Origin: Asterias amurensis | Taxonomy: Eukaryota > Echinodermata > Asteroidea > Forcipulatida > Asteriidae | DNA length: 64,000 bases | Reading direction: 5' to 3' | Assembly (NCBI RefSeq): GCF_032118995.1 | Contig: NC_092665.1 | Span: 7,187,501 to 7,251,500 of the forward strand | Shown here: positions 48,166 to 60,053 of the stretch, one piece after another | Layout of the letters: every line of letters begins with the position of its first letter | Position numbering within the stretch: position 1 is the first letter of the stretch | Made by a program: the position numbers and the translations under genes | Notes under the pieces: model-generated | Database searches by the model: none | Seen by the model: only the letters and a program-made list of their open reading frames with translations | What the model was told of the DNA's origin: nothing

Positions 48166-49142
48166 ATTACATTTTCTGTAAAGTTTGAAATTTCTGCAGC
48201 CTGTAATTCCGTCCGAGGGTGCAGTGATGAGTCCTTGAAACCATGATGAGTCCATAAAATGCAAAATGAAACTACGCAACAAAAACTGACAGTTTATTAA
48301 ACAGTACATACAAAACTTCAGATTCCTTGATACAGACTCAGACTTATAATTCATTGTGGCCTCCGATTGTGCCGGCAATTTTATTTCAAACATTTTAAAT
48401 TGGTTGAAAAAGCTGTACCCTGTTAAGGCAACAAAATACAAATAATTCACCTAACAACTGGTAACGGTTGTCTTCTGTTGATATATTCGTTAATGTACAA
48501 TACTTAAACTAACGACAACTTGTGATAAAAAAAAAAATTGCGTTGTAAAGTTACCAGAAAACATTTATTTTGTGTCGCTTTTTGAACACGTTTCGATATG
48601 GAGAAATATTTAATTTTTCGTCGTAGTTTGAGCGTTTCTTTGTTTTCACATGAGAAAGCACTTTTGTTTAATGCAGATGGAACATTGGGTATTCGTTTTG
48701 AATCACTTTCGTATAAAACGTTTGATGATGTCACGACTAACATGTCAAAGAGGGGAAAATATATTACACTTACAGCGATTCATTAAACCGTCACATCGGC
48801 ATGAAACCAATACACCATCTTAGTGTGAATTTGGAAAATAAAAATGTCCTCACTTCGACCGTGACTTGATTATTCGGAATATTAGCTGATTACGCATTTT
48901 ACCTTACACAGTAAGGTTTCGTTGAAAGTAATATTGTGACCCACTCTGTGATTTTTGTTAGAACTATATTTGCATGGTATAGCCTGTTGGGGGTAAAAAA
49001 TAATCTTATAAAATAGCACTATATGTAAGCTTTAATATGATGCATAATGCTAACATGTTTCCAAGAAGTAAACCAGACATTTTAATAAATAACCTGAGCA
49101 CATGCAAATTTATTAAAAACGGGGTCGAGTTTAAAGGGTTAA

Positions 49143-49725
49143 AGTCACCTGGAAATATCATTTATTTTTCTTCAAACATTAGAGTATATGTTAATGAACA
49201 ATAACATAATTTGTTGAGTTATTGTTTGTAACGATTTACATGTTTAAAAAACAGATAAAGTTGTTTGGGGTGACTCCACCTACCCCTTTTGTGACGTCAA
49301 TCGAGTCAGACTTTCCCTCGATCGTACATTGAACACACGTACGTGCAATTACATGCAAGTTCTAGTTTTTACGTTTCGAAAAAATGTTTAATTCTTTCAT
49401 TTTTTTCGGCAATGTCGACCACGTGTATTGCTGCTGGAGGCAGCAAAATAACTAAAAATGGGGTCAGTTTGCAAAGTGGTTCGGTCCGACGTCTTTTCCG
49501 GCGCTGTGCAGCAAACACTTTGAGCCGTCCTGCTTCAAATATCGCGCCTCGATTGACGTCACGAACAGCGCCCTCTCGGGTCGGGCCTACTTTTAAATTT
49601 GTTAATTATGGAAACTAAATTTAAAGAATCTTAGTTAAATGTTTATTCATATTCTACTCATCAAAACACGTATTTTAGTGAGTGACAAAAGCTTTATTTT
49701 GACAAAATACCACTTCCAGGGGACT
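49143..49725 (+). mobile_element. Kolobok-like element with THAP remnant, copy B
   Basis: Inverted ends AGTCACCTGGAAATA and CCACTTCCAGGGGACT, TTAA on both sides (49139-49142 and 49726-49729). The reading frame 49412-49618 starts MSTTCIAAGGSKITKNGVSL, which resembles the start of a THAP zinc finger; the second Cys of the CIAAGC motif is Gly and the domain is truncated. TTAA targets plus a THAP domain are the known signature of Kolobok transposons. Confidence 0.7.
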
Positions 49726-50762
49726 TTAAACACACTGGTATTTTAGCAATAACGCTCTGAAAACAACAATTTTGTGATCAAATTTTAGTCTTATTTGTAT
49801 CCTTTTGCGCGAAAACATCACTTTACTTGTTATTCGTTTTTAACAAAAACGTATACACTGGCTTATTTCAAACGGGAGTAACTTAGCAACCCGATACACC
49901 CAAAGCTTGGACATTAAACCAAATAACTGCTGCTGGTGTGTTCTTTCTAGCCCCTGCATTTGAATCAAATCTTCAAATTGTCAACATCTGATTCATTTCA
50001 CAATTAAACAATTATTACGTTAAAGGTCGTCAAAAACACAGTGTTAATGTTTGCATTAACGCTAGAATACAAAGCATTAGTATATTACTAGATACTTGTA
50101 TTTCTACAAAGCATGTTTTTGTTAAATTTAACTATAATCCATTTAGTGTACTAGACGTTAAGATATATTGCATAGTTTTAGAAATAGTCAGGTGTCACTT
50201 GAATGTTTTAAATACATTGAAGGAATGAACATTAACACCGTATCAATTGATTGTTTTGGTTTTTGTGTCTTGCGTATTTAATTGATATTGAACTAAAATT
50301 ATTGGTAAATACAATTTGCAAGCTGAACTAATTTTCCTCACACTGTGTTACTAATTTTTTGTCAAAATCTACAACACCTCAGAAAATAAAATTTAAGGGA
50401 AACTTTTTACCGTTTTACCTTCAAACATTGCAAGTTAACCGTAAATCAGTGAACATTGATTTTGCGTCCTTCTACAAAAAGTACACAAACCCTAAAAACT
50501 TGTCAGTGGGAAGTGAACAGGGAATGGGTTTAAATAATGTAGGAATTGGTGGCCCAAGCATTTTGGCCGGGATTGTAGCCCCCATTGTCGGAGGAACAAA
50601 ACTCAGCTTATTTGACTGGCGACAGAACATGTTGTTTTCTTTTTGCTTCCGAAAAACTGCAAACAAACGAAATGACCTGGCCCCTGTTGCCTTCCCCAGG
50701 CTGGTAGGGGCCGCGGTTAACGAAGAGCCGGAGTGCTATTGATTTTTCCTCGGAGATTCTGA

Positions 50763-51415
50763 TATCAATACGGTTTGAAGCAGATTGAATCAAGAGAGGG
50801 TGCTTTCAGAATTAAGAAACGACCGTGGTCACCGCTCACTGTAAGAAGAAGAAACTATCTCCAAAGGACCAAAATCCCCTGCCACTACAAGGGCCATGCG
50901 CAAATCCCAGGACTAGACGCCCGGATGGGTTGCCAGGGTCCCACGGAAATCAGTGCTGCCGGAGATTCTTTCCCATGTTTGGGAATAACATGGGCTTAGT
51001 TAGAATGATTTAACAGAGGGCGCTATCACAAGTAGTTTGTAACAAGTTTGCAGTATAAGGGGGCAGGGAATTTTGGGAGAACAAAATCTCCTGACACACC
51101 GAAGAGCTTTCAGAATTAAGAAACGACCATGGTCACCGCTCACTGTAAGAAGAGGAAACCAGCTCCAAGGGACAAATTCTCCTGCCACTCGCAATTCAAG
51201 GGCCACGTGCAGTTCTCCAGGACTAGGCGCCCGGATGGGTTGCCGGCGTCTCAGTGAAATCAGTGCTGCCGAAGATTCTTTCCCCTGTTTGGGAAACTTA
51301 CATGGGTTGAGTGAGGGTGATTTAATAGAAGGCGCTATCACAAGTAGTTTGTAACAAGTTTGCCGTATAAGTGGTGGGAATTTGGGGAGAACATAATCTC
51401 CTGACACACCTGCCC
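50763..51415. repeat. About 310-base tandem duplication in the C1q-2 3' flank
   Basis: The block TTTCAGAATTAAGAAACGAC to AACAAAATCTCCTGACACACC-like sequence occurs at about 50805-51100 and again at 51108-51410; single in the other two flanks (22000-22240, 61690-62015). Confidence 0.8.
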
Positions 51416-51839
51416 AAAATGGGGACAGAATCTCAGCGAACAGATTTCCATGAAACACCGGCCTAAGGCGGAATCCTGCGTTACGTGTTAAACAATCAAA
51501 ATGACTTCAATTTCATCAAAAAGTTGTTAATAGTAAATACGTTTTGTTCGCAATGTGTTTATTTGATTTATGTGTTTGCTCCATTAAACATTCTTGTTTC
51601 CCAAAAAGCATTTGTGCGTTTCAGTGGTAGTAGACTCTGAGAAAACAAAGGACACAATTTAAAATCAGTTTAAAATTGCCCTTTAAGGGCAAAGGCATGA
51701 CACATTAGGATACTTTCAAGCACTAGTCACGTCTTTCCACTTTGAGCTCAATTGGTCGTCAAAATTGCGAGAGAATAAAGGGAAATCACCCCGTCGCACA
51801 AGTTGTGTGCTTTCAGGTGCCTTCAGTTTGAGACCTTAA

Positions 51840-52783
51840 AGTCACCTGGAAATATTTTTGTTTGTCTTTCAAACATAATAGTATATGCTTACGAACAATA
51901 AAACAATTTGTTTTGTAATTGTTTGTCACGATTTATATGTTTAAAAAATATATAAAGTTGTTTGGGGGCTGACTCCGCCTACCCCTTTTGTGACGTCAAT
52001 CGATGCAGACTTTGCCTGCAATGCGTATAGTAAACACACGTGCAAAATACGTGTACGTCCAAGTCGTGAGTTGGTACATTTCAAAAAGTGTTTTTCTGCA
52101 TTCAGCAGCAATACACCTGGTCGGCATTGCCGGAAAAAAAAAAAATTTGTTTTGTTTTTGAAACTTACAAACTCACGACTTGGTCCGTACATGTACTTTG
52201 CAAATGTGTTTACTCTACGCATTACAGGCAAAGTCTGCCTCGATTGACGTCACGAACAGCGCCCTCTCGGGTCGGGGTCTACTCTTAAAGGAACACGTTG
52301 CCTTGGATCGGACGAGTTGGTCTATAACAAAGCGTTTTTAACCGTTTGTTATAAAATGCATATGGTTGGAAAGATGTTTTAACAGTAGAATACAATGATC
52401 CACACAAGTTTGCCTCGAAATTGCGTGGTTATCCGTGTACTGTGCAAACTAACACGGTCGGCCAATTATGGAAGTCAACAATTTGACTCCCACAAATGGC
52501 TGACTGTGTTAGTCGACGAGGTAAAAGGAAAACCGTACAATTTCAAGGCATGTTTGTGTGGATCATTGTATTCTACTTTTACAGCATCTTTCTACCTATA
52601 TACATTTTATAACAAACGCTTTTAAAAGACCAACTCGACCTATCCAAGGCAACGTGTTATTTTTAAATAACATAAGAACTGATTTTTTACTCCTTAGTTA
52701 ACTGTTTGTTCCATTCCACTCATCAAAACACATATATTAGTGACAAAAGCTTTATTTTGAAAAAATACCACTTCCAGGTGACT
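51840..52783 (+). mobile_element. Kolobok-like element, larger copy, with a nested palindromic MITE
   Basis: Ends AGTCACCTGGAAATA and ACTTCCAGGTGACT with TTAA at 51836-51839 and 52784-52787. It interrupts an asteroid-type repeat whose empty form reads GAGACCTTTAACAACTCG (10675). The internal GACGTCACGAACAGCGCCCT block matches the copies at 49143 and 60054. Confidence 0.78.
52287..52662. mobile_element. Palindromic MITE (AGGAACACGTTGCC ends) nested in the Kolobok-like element
   Basis: Left end TTAAAGGAACACGTTGCCTT, right end AAGGCAACGTGTT, with the same interior as 35188-35535. Youngest of three nested insertions here. Confidence 0.78.
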
Positions 52784-53279
52784 TTAACAACTCGAGAAAA
52801 TATATTTTTTTTCTCAAAGACTAGGTTTCTTCAGAGAGCCGTTTCTCACAATGTTTTATACCATTAACATCTCTCCATTGCTCATTACGAAGTAAGTCTT
52901 TATGCTAGCAATTCTGTTGAGTAAATACCTATGGTGTCCAGTGCCAATGTTGCTCTGTTGGTGGCGCACTCTACTATAAATACATTGTCATTGCATTTCG
53001 ATTTCGGAAAAAAACACACTGAGTCAGTGTTCGTAAACATTACGTCAAAGGAGTGGCAGCACGAAAGAGATCCATCTGAACAGTATTTATATTGCGTACA
53101 CAGTTCTTTCTTTGATAATAAACCTGTACTTTAACTCACAAGCATCAGGGAAACACATCAATTGAGCGGAAATGAAAGGAAACTGACCAGGAACTTCAGG
53201 AAGCAATCACACAGTGCAACCCAATAGGGCGGATATACATGTAAAAATACCATACCATTAAAGCGTGTACAAATTAAGC

Positions 53280-53745
53280 TCCATTGGTAACATACAGCCT
53301 CATTCAAACCAGTGGTAGAGTAAGTCACTGCTTTCAATCAGTGACTTTACCACATACACAATGTAGTGTAGAGTTTTACACCATTGGCATCCATTCAACA
53401 TACAGTATCATTCAAACCAATGATAGAGTAAGTCACTGCCATAAATCAGATGACTTTAACACGGTATGATCCACAATTGTAACATACAGCCTCGTTCAAA
53501 CCAACGGTAGAATAGGTCACTGCTTTCAATCAGTGACTTTAACACATACATGTTGTGTAGAGTTTTACACCATTGGCATCCATTCAACATACAGTATCAT
53601 TCAAACCAATGATAGAGTAAGTCACTGCCATAAATCAGTGACTTTAACACGGTATTGATCCACAATTGCAACATACAGCCTCGTCTAAACCAATGGTAGA
53701 GTAAGTGACTGCAATAAATCAGTGACTTTAAGACGTATCTATGAT
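53280..53745 (+). promoter_or_regulatory. Inverted-motif array upstream of C1q-3
   Basis: Five motif units in the same relation to the promoter as in C1q-1. One motif has an extra base (CAGATGACT). Confidence 0.6.
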
Positions 53746-53812
53746 TGGCTGCTCATCGATTGTCAATCAAGCCCGAAGTAGACTGATGGGCACTTCAATG
53801 GAAAAACAGCAG

Positions 53813-53906
53813 TATTTAAACGCGCTGCACCAGCAGCAGTGTTCATAACAACTTTGCATCATGAGAGGAACTGAGAAGGTTCGGACTACAAGAACACATC
53901 ATCAAG
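53813..53906 (+). promoter_or_regulatory. C1q-3 core promoter and noncoding first exon
   Basis: TATTTAAA at 53813-53820 with the same downstream CGCGCTGCACCAGCA and a first exon ending ATCATCAAG at 53906 before GTAAGT. A stretch present in the other two first exons (around CTTMTCGGAAGAG) is partly lost here. The partner acceptor is TTTCACAG, flush with the ATG at 57951. Confidence 0.72.
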
Positions 53907-54755
53907 GTAAGTGTTCCTCATTCTAATGCCGGACTCTAGCTTTGGCTTCTAGATGCAAGTAGTGGGTTGAATGTTAGCCTATTGCAATGTGGTTGCAGTT
54001 TTTGCTCCAAAAGGGACACCACTCGATACAGCTGATATTCTCATGCAGTGGTTAGGTCTCTTCTCTCCTCAAGCTCTGCCATCTTAGTGAACTGTGGTGG
54101 TACTGTGATTGTACACAAACATGTGCACCCAGTTGCATCTCCCTTTGAAATCATGCCGTAATTGCCTCAAGTTTTTTTTTTCTCGCACTACTTGCAGGTG
54201 GTTTTGGACAAGGCATTAATACACTGGCTATTAGTGCAATGCATTGTTTAAAAGTTTGACTGAGTTCGTTTCCACTGGATTGACATTAACTGCGCTTGAC
54301 GTTCTGCTCGTTTAAAACATATTGTTTAAGGATAACTACCATAATGGTCAAAAAGGATGGCATTGCATTGTTTGACGTGACCATTGCATTATTTTATATA
54401 TAGTAATTAGGTAAACTGATTCAGATTGAACATTGTACAAGATATGTACCTAGAATAAGATGTCGAAGGTCTTTTGGGAACCCGAAAGGGCAACAACCCA
54501 GGCAAGACGAGTGTATCGCCTGCTCCAAAGGTTTTAAGATAATCTTTACCATTTATCCTCTAACCGTGGCGGGCCACGGTTAAAGGGACAGTTGTTCTGT
54601 TTAACCAGGGCAATTGAGTACTCTTTTTTAAGGCATTGTATTGCCATGTTGCGAGATTACAACAAAATTGGCAAAATTCGACCCAATTTAAACGTACTAA
54701 TGGCAAACATACAAACTAAAATTATGGTGAGCCTCAGCAAGACACACCGTAAAAA

Positions 54756-55160
54756 CAAGTGTTTGGGTTCTGTAACAACTTTCGAACGCATCTAAGGGTT
54801 TAGGTTAAACACGTAACACTGTATAGGGCCCATGAGTTGTGTTGTAAAACATTGGGTTTCGTCCATTTTCTACATCAAACTTAAACACTGGTGTGATCAG
54901 CAATCGTTGATGTGCTGAACACCTTTTAAACGCTTCTTATAAACACATTCTTAACATAAAGTAAACGGCTGATGCGTCAAAGTAAACGCACCATAGTAAA
55001 AACGAAACGCTTGACGAGTTTAGCTTGACGCATCAGCCGTTTATAAATGGGCAGAAACCATTGCTTTCAACACAACTCATTGGCTCCATACACTGTTACG
55101 TGTTAACCCTATACACCCTTCGACGCGTTCGAAACCTGTTACAGAACCTAAAAACTTGTT
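54756..55160. repeat. Foldback element in C1q-3 intron 1
   Basis: CAAGTGTTTGGGTTCTGTAAC and GTAAACGGCTGATGCGTC at the left are mirrored by GACGCATCAGCCGTTTATAA and GTTACAGAACCTAAAAACTTG at the right. Confidence 0.7.
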
Positions 55161-55559
55161 TTTGTTTACAGTGCAGTTGTTGTGCGTTTTACAAAAATGT
55201 CTTCACCCTTTAGGAAAAGTGATTGTTTGTCTTTGTACCATTTTAGTTGTAATGAACAGTTTTGTGATTGAGTCGGTCAGCTAATTAATCGTCTGCAATT
55301 TGTTAGAAGCACCGTTTTTGCCATGATGTATAGCTTTTTAAGCAAAAAATCTCTGCTCATACCTCATGCAATGCGAATGCGAATATTTACAAATTTTGAC
55401 GTCACAAAATCGCAACGTTTAATTCGCATCAGTTGAAATGTGTTCAATCCCTGCAAAAACAGGGATGTGGCTTAAACATTCGTATCCCATTCGAGTTCGC
55501 AGGAAGTACGAACAGGTCTATATAATGCCGATAATTGATTGCATGCATTGCATAGTTAA

Positions 55560-56520
55560 TGTTTAAATTGCCGTCAATTGTCGCTGACGGACCCGCTAGC
55601 GACCGAAAACGGTCTAAATTATCAGTCGTGTCCGTCGGCAAAGTTGTGACAGCCAAAACATTATTGTGATTGCGTTCAGATTTCGTTGGAGAACGTAACC
55701 CTCATTTCCTTGACGCAGATGGCCGCAATTATCAGTCGCATGACATTTCCATGCCGTGCGATTCCGCCTATTGACCCAATTCACCTGACGTCATCATCAA
55801 AATAATCTTGGAGGTGCCATTTTGTTGGTCAATGTCAACGTGTGTTGTTCAGAGAAGTGCGCTATTTCGGCGACTCTGCGTTTACACGTAAATCTATTGG
55901 CCACCAACATGGTGAGCGTGGTATCAGTCGCCGCGTGTGACGCGCGCGTGCAAGGGGTCAATTGTCGTTTTGAGGTCGTCACAATTTCGTTGGTAGTCGT
56001 TGTCTGATGATTGGATGACCCGAATATTGTGAAGAGTGGGAACGCCAAACTCGACTGTTATACAACCCACACACAGACGGTTTGATGTCGGCAAACGAGT
56101 CATGTCATCGTCGCCACAACCCACCTTCATCAGCCGCCGTTCCTTGCCGCCACCCAATCCGCTGCCAGCCGTGTGACCCTTTTCTTGTTGTCGCTGAAGG
56201 TCGTTCCCTCCCCGTCAGCTAACAATGATTTTTCACTTTGGGCTTTTTGCCTTTACTTTGCCGCCAACGTCTTGGGATTTTCACTCTCGCCACTTTCCGT
56301 TTGGCTTTTGCCCCGCTACTATGTAAGCCAGCCTTATTAAAAGTTGGCTTACATAGTAGGGACGGACGCGACTAATTTTTGCAGCCGTCTGCGGTCTCTA
56401 GCGGATTCGTCAGCGACAATTGACGACAACACACGATGAATGGCGGCAAACTCGCAATTGCGATTCGCAGCTAAACGTAGCATGCCCCCTAATCGTCATA
56501 GTGTGAGCCAGCCTTAACAA
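55560..56520. repeat. Dispersed repeats in C1q-3 intron 1
   Basis: Contains the 18905-19218 repeat family (55990-56335), a local inverted repeat of CTATGTAAGCCAGCC at 56320-56360, and GCGACAATTGACG-like blocks repeated in inverse order. No gene. Confidence 0.5.
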
Positions 56521-56695
56521 AGGAGCAAATATAAAAACAATTGTGGTTTGTTTTGAATTAAGTTTGCTTTACTCTCGGTTCTACCCTTACTCTGTACTCT
56601 CAGTAAAATGTTTTCTAGTTCTATTTTGTGCGAAACATTTGTTAAAAAAAAAATATTTTAAACATTGCTGGCAAAAAGGTAAATCGTGAACATTA

Positions 56696-56758
56696 TGGAT
56701 TGATAACTCAGTTGGAGAGCGCCGAAACAATATGGGTCCAAGGTTCACATTCCACTTT
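56696..56758 (+). repeat. Degenerate tRNA-like sequence
   Basis: GATAACTCAGTTGGAGAGC resembles an A box and GGTTCACATTCCA a B box, 30 bases apart. The arms do not fold into a good tRNA; probably a relic. Confidence 0.35.
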
Positions 56759-57434
56759 TGACAAAATGTCTTTTGCTCAAATCAAAAACACTATTATTAA
56801 GAATGAGATTCGGAATATATTTAGTAGAAACTACGTTAAGTCGATCAACTCAAAAAGTGACCACGTACAGCTTTGAGTTGATCCGTGCTGAAGGAGACGC
56901 CATACTTGAACTTTGCCAAGTCACCAGCCTAGACACCAAACGTCTTGAAAGGGTACATTGATGTAGTCATGAGAGTGATGTCTTAGCTACAGCCGCACAT
57001 TTTTGTTCAAGTCAATATGTTGTCTGGATGGTTCCAAGTGACACCACATGATCGCCGGCAACGTATTGTGTATCATTATGTATGGGTCGAAACTGTGATG
57101 TCTCAAATTAACCTTTCAATAGTAACAAATTTGTTTATGAAGCCAACCTCCATGTTTTTTCAGGCATTTATTCTAGTATAATAAGTATTAATTAACCAGT
57201 TTCCAGGTCCCGAGATGGCCTGTGTCACAAACGGACCATTTCGCTGCTCGGCTCAAATTACAACAGACCTATTATCGTTTGCACACGTAGAGGGGCAATC
57301 CAACGAATAATAAAAATAATAATAACATCGAAGTATCTACCAACCAGGTACCCAATTGGCGCTGAGTATATACAAACTTTCAGAGTTATTGAAATGATAA
57401 ATTCTGAGAACCAATTATTTAGCACCTTATAAGG

Positions 57435-57678
57435 TACAAGGTGCTACGGCGCATCAGCAGCCACAGCCAGGAACACCGAGGCGAGCCCTTTTTTCTTTTC
57501 GATAAGTGTACTGGGATATTTTACATGCGTTACACAACACATGTGACCAACGGCTTTACGTTCCATGCGAAAGGCGAGGTTATAAGTGTCATGACTCGGG
57601 ATTCGAACCCACACTCTGCTGATCAGAAACACCAGAGTTTGACATCGGTGGTCAAAACCGATCGGCAACGACACTTCT
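57435..57678 (-). mobile_element. tRNA-derived SINE in C1q-3 intron 1
   Basis: On the minus strand a head like a class II tRNA (GTGTCGTTGCCGATCGG ... GGGTTCGAATCCCGAG ... ATGACAC, with pairing acceptor ends and a CTGATCAG variable arm) is followed by a tail ending GGCTGCTGATGCGCCGTAGC-like and ACCTTGTACCTTATAAGG. From memory this SINE type is widespread in echinoderms. Confidence 0.78.
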
Positions 57679-57950
57679 GTTTATAATATCAATTATAAAC
57701 AGTTTTAACACTCCAAAGGCGTTCTCATTTAATTGCTTTAAAAAAACACATTATTTGTTTTCATTTACCGATTTAGTTCAGCAAACTTACACTATTATTC
57801 AGTTGATCAACTAATGTGCAGTTTGATCTAATTTTGATACCTTACGGGCGAATACATAATAAAAGGAGAGGATCAACTGACAAATGATCAACCCTAACAC
57901 CTACGAAAACACAGTTGCTATAAATGTTGTTATTCTTACAATTTTCACAG

Positions 57951-58763
57951 ATGAAGATTACGTTAGCAGTGGCCATTGTTTTGGCTTTTATGCAAGTTCA
58001 GTTCCTGGTGGCTACAGCAGCAGTTTCACCTGATTCGGGAATGACGTGTAACTCTTGCTGCCAGGGCCCAGCCGGTATACCGGGGATCCCTGGATCTAAT
58101 GGGAACCATGGTCAAGGACTTGTAGGCCCCAGAGGTGATGCTGGCTCTCCTGGTGAGGTAGGTCAACCCGGGGTTAAAGGAGACAATGGGTCAGATGGAC
58201 TGGTTGGTGAGCCAGGCGCTAAAGGGGAACATGGACTGAAGGGAGAGCAAGGAGTCGGTCAACCAGGGAAACAAGGACCTCAAGGTCTGCCTGGGATGAA
58301 TGGTTTGAAGGTGGAGAGAGGTGAACCTGGACCAGCTGGACAGACCGGTGAAGCAGGTGAATGTAGTACGCGACGGTCCGCCTTCACTGCAGTGAGGAAT
58401 ACCAACTTCAACCCTCCATCCTCCTTTGACCCTCTGCCCTTTGAAGAGTTATTGTTTTCAGAGGAAGGGACTGATTTCAACTTGAATAACGGCGCGTTTA
58501 CGTGTACTCTGCCTGGGGTATACGTATTGATGTTCTCAGTCCATAAATCATCAAGTGGGGCTTACCTACGGGTCAAGCTGATGAAGAACGGTAACACCAT
58601 TGTTACAGGGTATGTATACGATGCAGGTTTTCATCAAGTGAGCAGCAGTGCAGTGATTCCCCTGCACTACGGAGATCAAATTCACGTAGCTGTAGACGGT
58701 CCAGTATATAGTACATCTAACCATTACACGTCTTTCACTGGATTCCTGCTGTACGAAATCTAA
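57951..58763 (+). CDS. C1q-3: shorter collagen-stalk C1q-domain protein
   Basis: A 270-residue paralogue: signal peptide about 1-24 (AVAIVLAFMQV core), TCNSCC, collagen stalk 39-137, Cys138, C1q head 139-270 ending FTGFLLYEI. It lacks the 65-residue stalk duplication of C1q-1 and C1q-2 but has two extra triplets (GPRGDA). Gly is replaced by Val at residue 121 (GLK-VER), where both other proteins read GLKGER or GLNGER. Head loops differ again: HKSSSGAYLRVKLMKNG and YVYDAGFHQVSSSAV. AATAAA at 58815-58820. Its signal peptide is the most diverged part outside the head. It follows C1q-2 with no ALP between them, unlike the rest of the array. Confidence 0.95.
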   Translation: MKITLAVAIVLAFMQVQFLVATAAVSPDSGMTCNSCCQGPAGIPGIPGSNGNHGQGLVGPRGDAGSPGEVGQPGVKGDNGSDGLVGEPGAKGEHGLKGEQGVGQPGKQGPQGLPGMNGLKVERGEPGPAGQTGEAGECSTRRSAFTAVRNTNFNPPSSFDPLPFEELLFSEEGTDFNLNNGAFTCTLPGVYVLMFSVHKSSSGAYLRVKLMKNGNTIVTGYVYDAGFHQVSSSAVIPLHYGDQIHVAVDGPVYSTSNHYTSFTGFLLYEI

Positions 58764-60053
58764 ATCTCACATAAAAACACACGGAAACGTTTAAATGTTT
58801 TAGACAACGATTTAAATAAACTAATATGCAACTATATAGTTTTTACAAATATAATAATAATGAGTTAATCGTGGAAAATCGAACGTGTGTTTAGATGAAT
58901 CGAATAAAATTACTTTATTATTAATTGTTTTATTATTTGCAGGACAATAAGTATGGAAAAGACGTTTTATTTGAACACTTGATTTTGCAAACGTGTATTG
59001 TGACAAAAACTTTCAACGTGTTTTTGTCACATAAACAGTGCTATAAATATCAGTTCATCCCTTTTTTGAGTTTATTACATTTTCGGTAAAGTTTGAAATT
59101 TCTGCAGCCTGTAATTCCGTCCGAGGGTGCAATGATGAGTCCTTGAAACCATGATGAGTCCATAAAATGCAAAATGAAACTACGCAACAAAAACTGACAG
59201 TTTATTAAACAGTATAGACAAAACTTGAGATTCCTTGATACAGACTCAGACTTATAATTCATTGTGGCCTCCGATTGTGCCGGCAATTTTGTTTCAAACA
59301 TTTTAAATTGGTTGACAAAGCTGTACCCTGTTAAGGCAACAAAATACAAATAATTCACCTAACAACTGGTACCAGTTGTAGATTCGTTAATGTACAATAC
59401 TTATGATATTAAACTAACGACAACCTGTGATCAAAAAGAACTTGCGTTGTAAAGTTACCAGAAAACAGTTATTTTGTGTCGCTTTTTGAACAAGTTTCGA
59501 TGTGGAGAAATGTTTAATTTTCGTCGTGGTTTGAGCGTTTCTTTGTTTTCACATGGGAAAGCACTTTTGTTTAATGCAGATGAAACGTTGGGTATTCGTT
59601 TTGAATCACTTTCGTATAAAACGTTTGATGATGTCACGACTAACATTTTAAAGAGGGGAAAATATATTACACTTACAGCGATTCGTTAAACCGTCACATC
59701 GGCATGAAACCAATACACCATCTTAGTGTGAATTTGGAAAATAAAAATTTCCTCACTTCGACCGTGACTTAATTATTCGGAATATCAGCTGATTACACAA
59801 TGTCGCATTTTACCTTACACAGAAAGGTTTCGTTGACAGTAATATTGTGACCCACTCTGTGATTTTTGTTAGAACTATACTTGCATGGTATAGCCTGTTG
59901 GGGGTAAAAAATATTCTTATAAAATAGCACTATATGTAAGCTTTAATATGATGCATATTGTTAACATGTTTCCAAGAAGTAAACCAGACATTTTAATAAA
60001 TAACCTGAGCACATGCAAATTTATTAAAAATGGGGTCGAGTTTAAAGGGTTAA

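Larger units (their letters stand above)
47559..51836 (+). repeat. C1q 3'-flank block, copy B
   Basis: Collinear with 58764-62587 and, more loosely, with 16340-22830, where about 3.4 kb of extra repeats (roughly 18190-21600) interrupts it. No convincing gene. Short reading frames shared by copies B and C are what recent duplication would leave anyway. Confidence 0.8.
51416..52945. repeat. Hybrid 600-base segment between C1q-2 and C1q-3, split by a transposon
   Basis: To the left of about 51560 it carries downstream-type differences (GTTCGCAATGTGTT). From 51616 it carries upstream-type differences (GCGTTTCAGTGGTAGTAG, GCCTTCAGTTTGAGACC, and GCTAGCAATTCTGTTGAGTA on the far side of the insertion). 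Confidence 0.82.
52788..58763 (+). repeat. Array unit C (C1q-3 only)
   Basis: Matches the right part of units A and B from about 10740 and 38350 onward: upstream repeat, inverted-motif array, promoter, first exon and coding exon. No ALP portion. Intron 1 after about 54.3 kb is filled by different repeats from those in A and B. Confidence 0.85.

Noticed and set aside
48142-48450. 102-residue minus-strand frame, nearly identical at 59050-59358
   Set aside because: Antisense to the C1q 3' flank; the more diverged copy near 16700-16980 does not keep the frame, so there is no evidence of coding constraint.
57580-57670. Possible tRNA gene with a long variable arm
   Set aside because: The head folds only imperfectly and is fused to a SINE tail, so it is a retroposon, not a tRNA gene.
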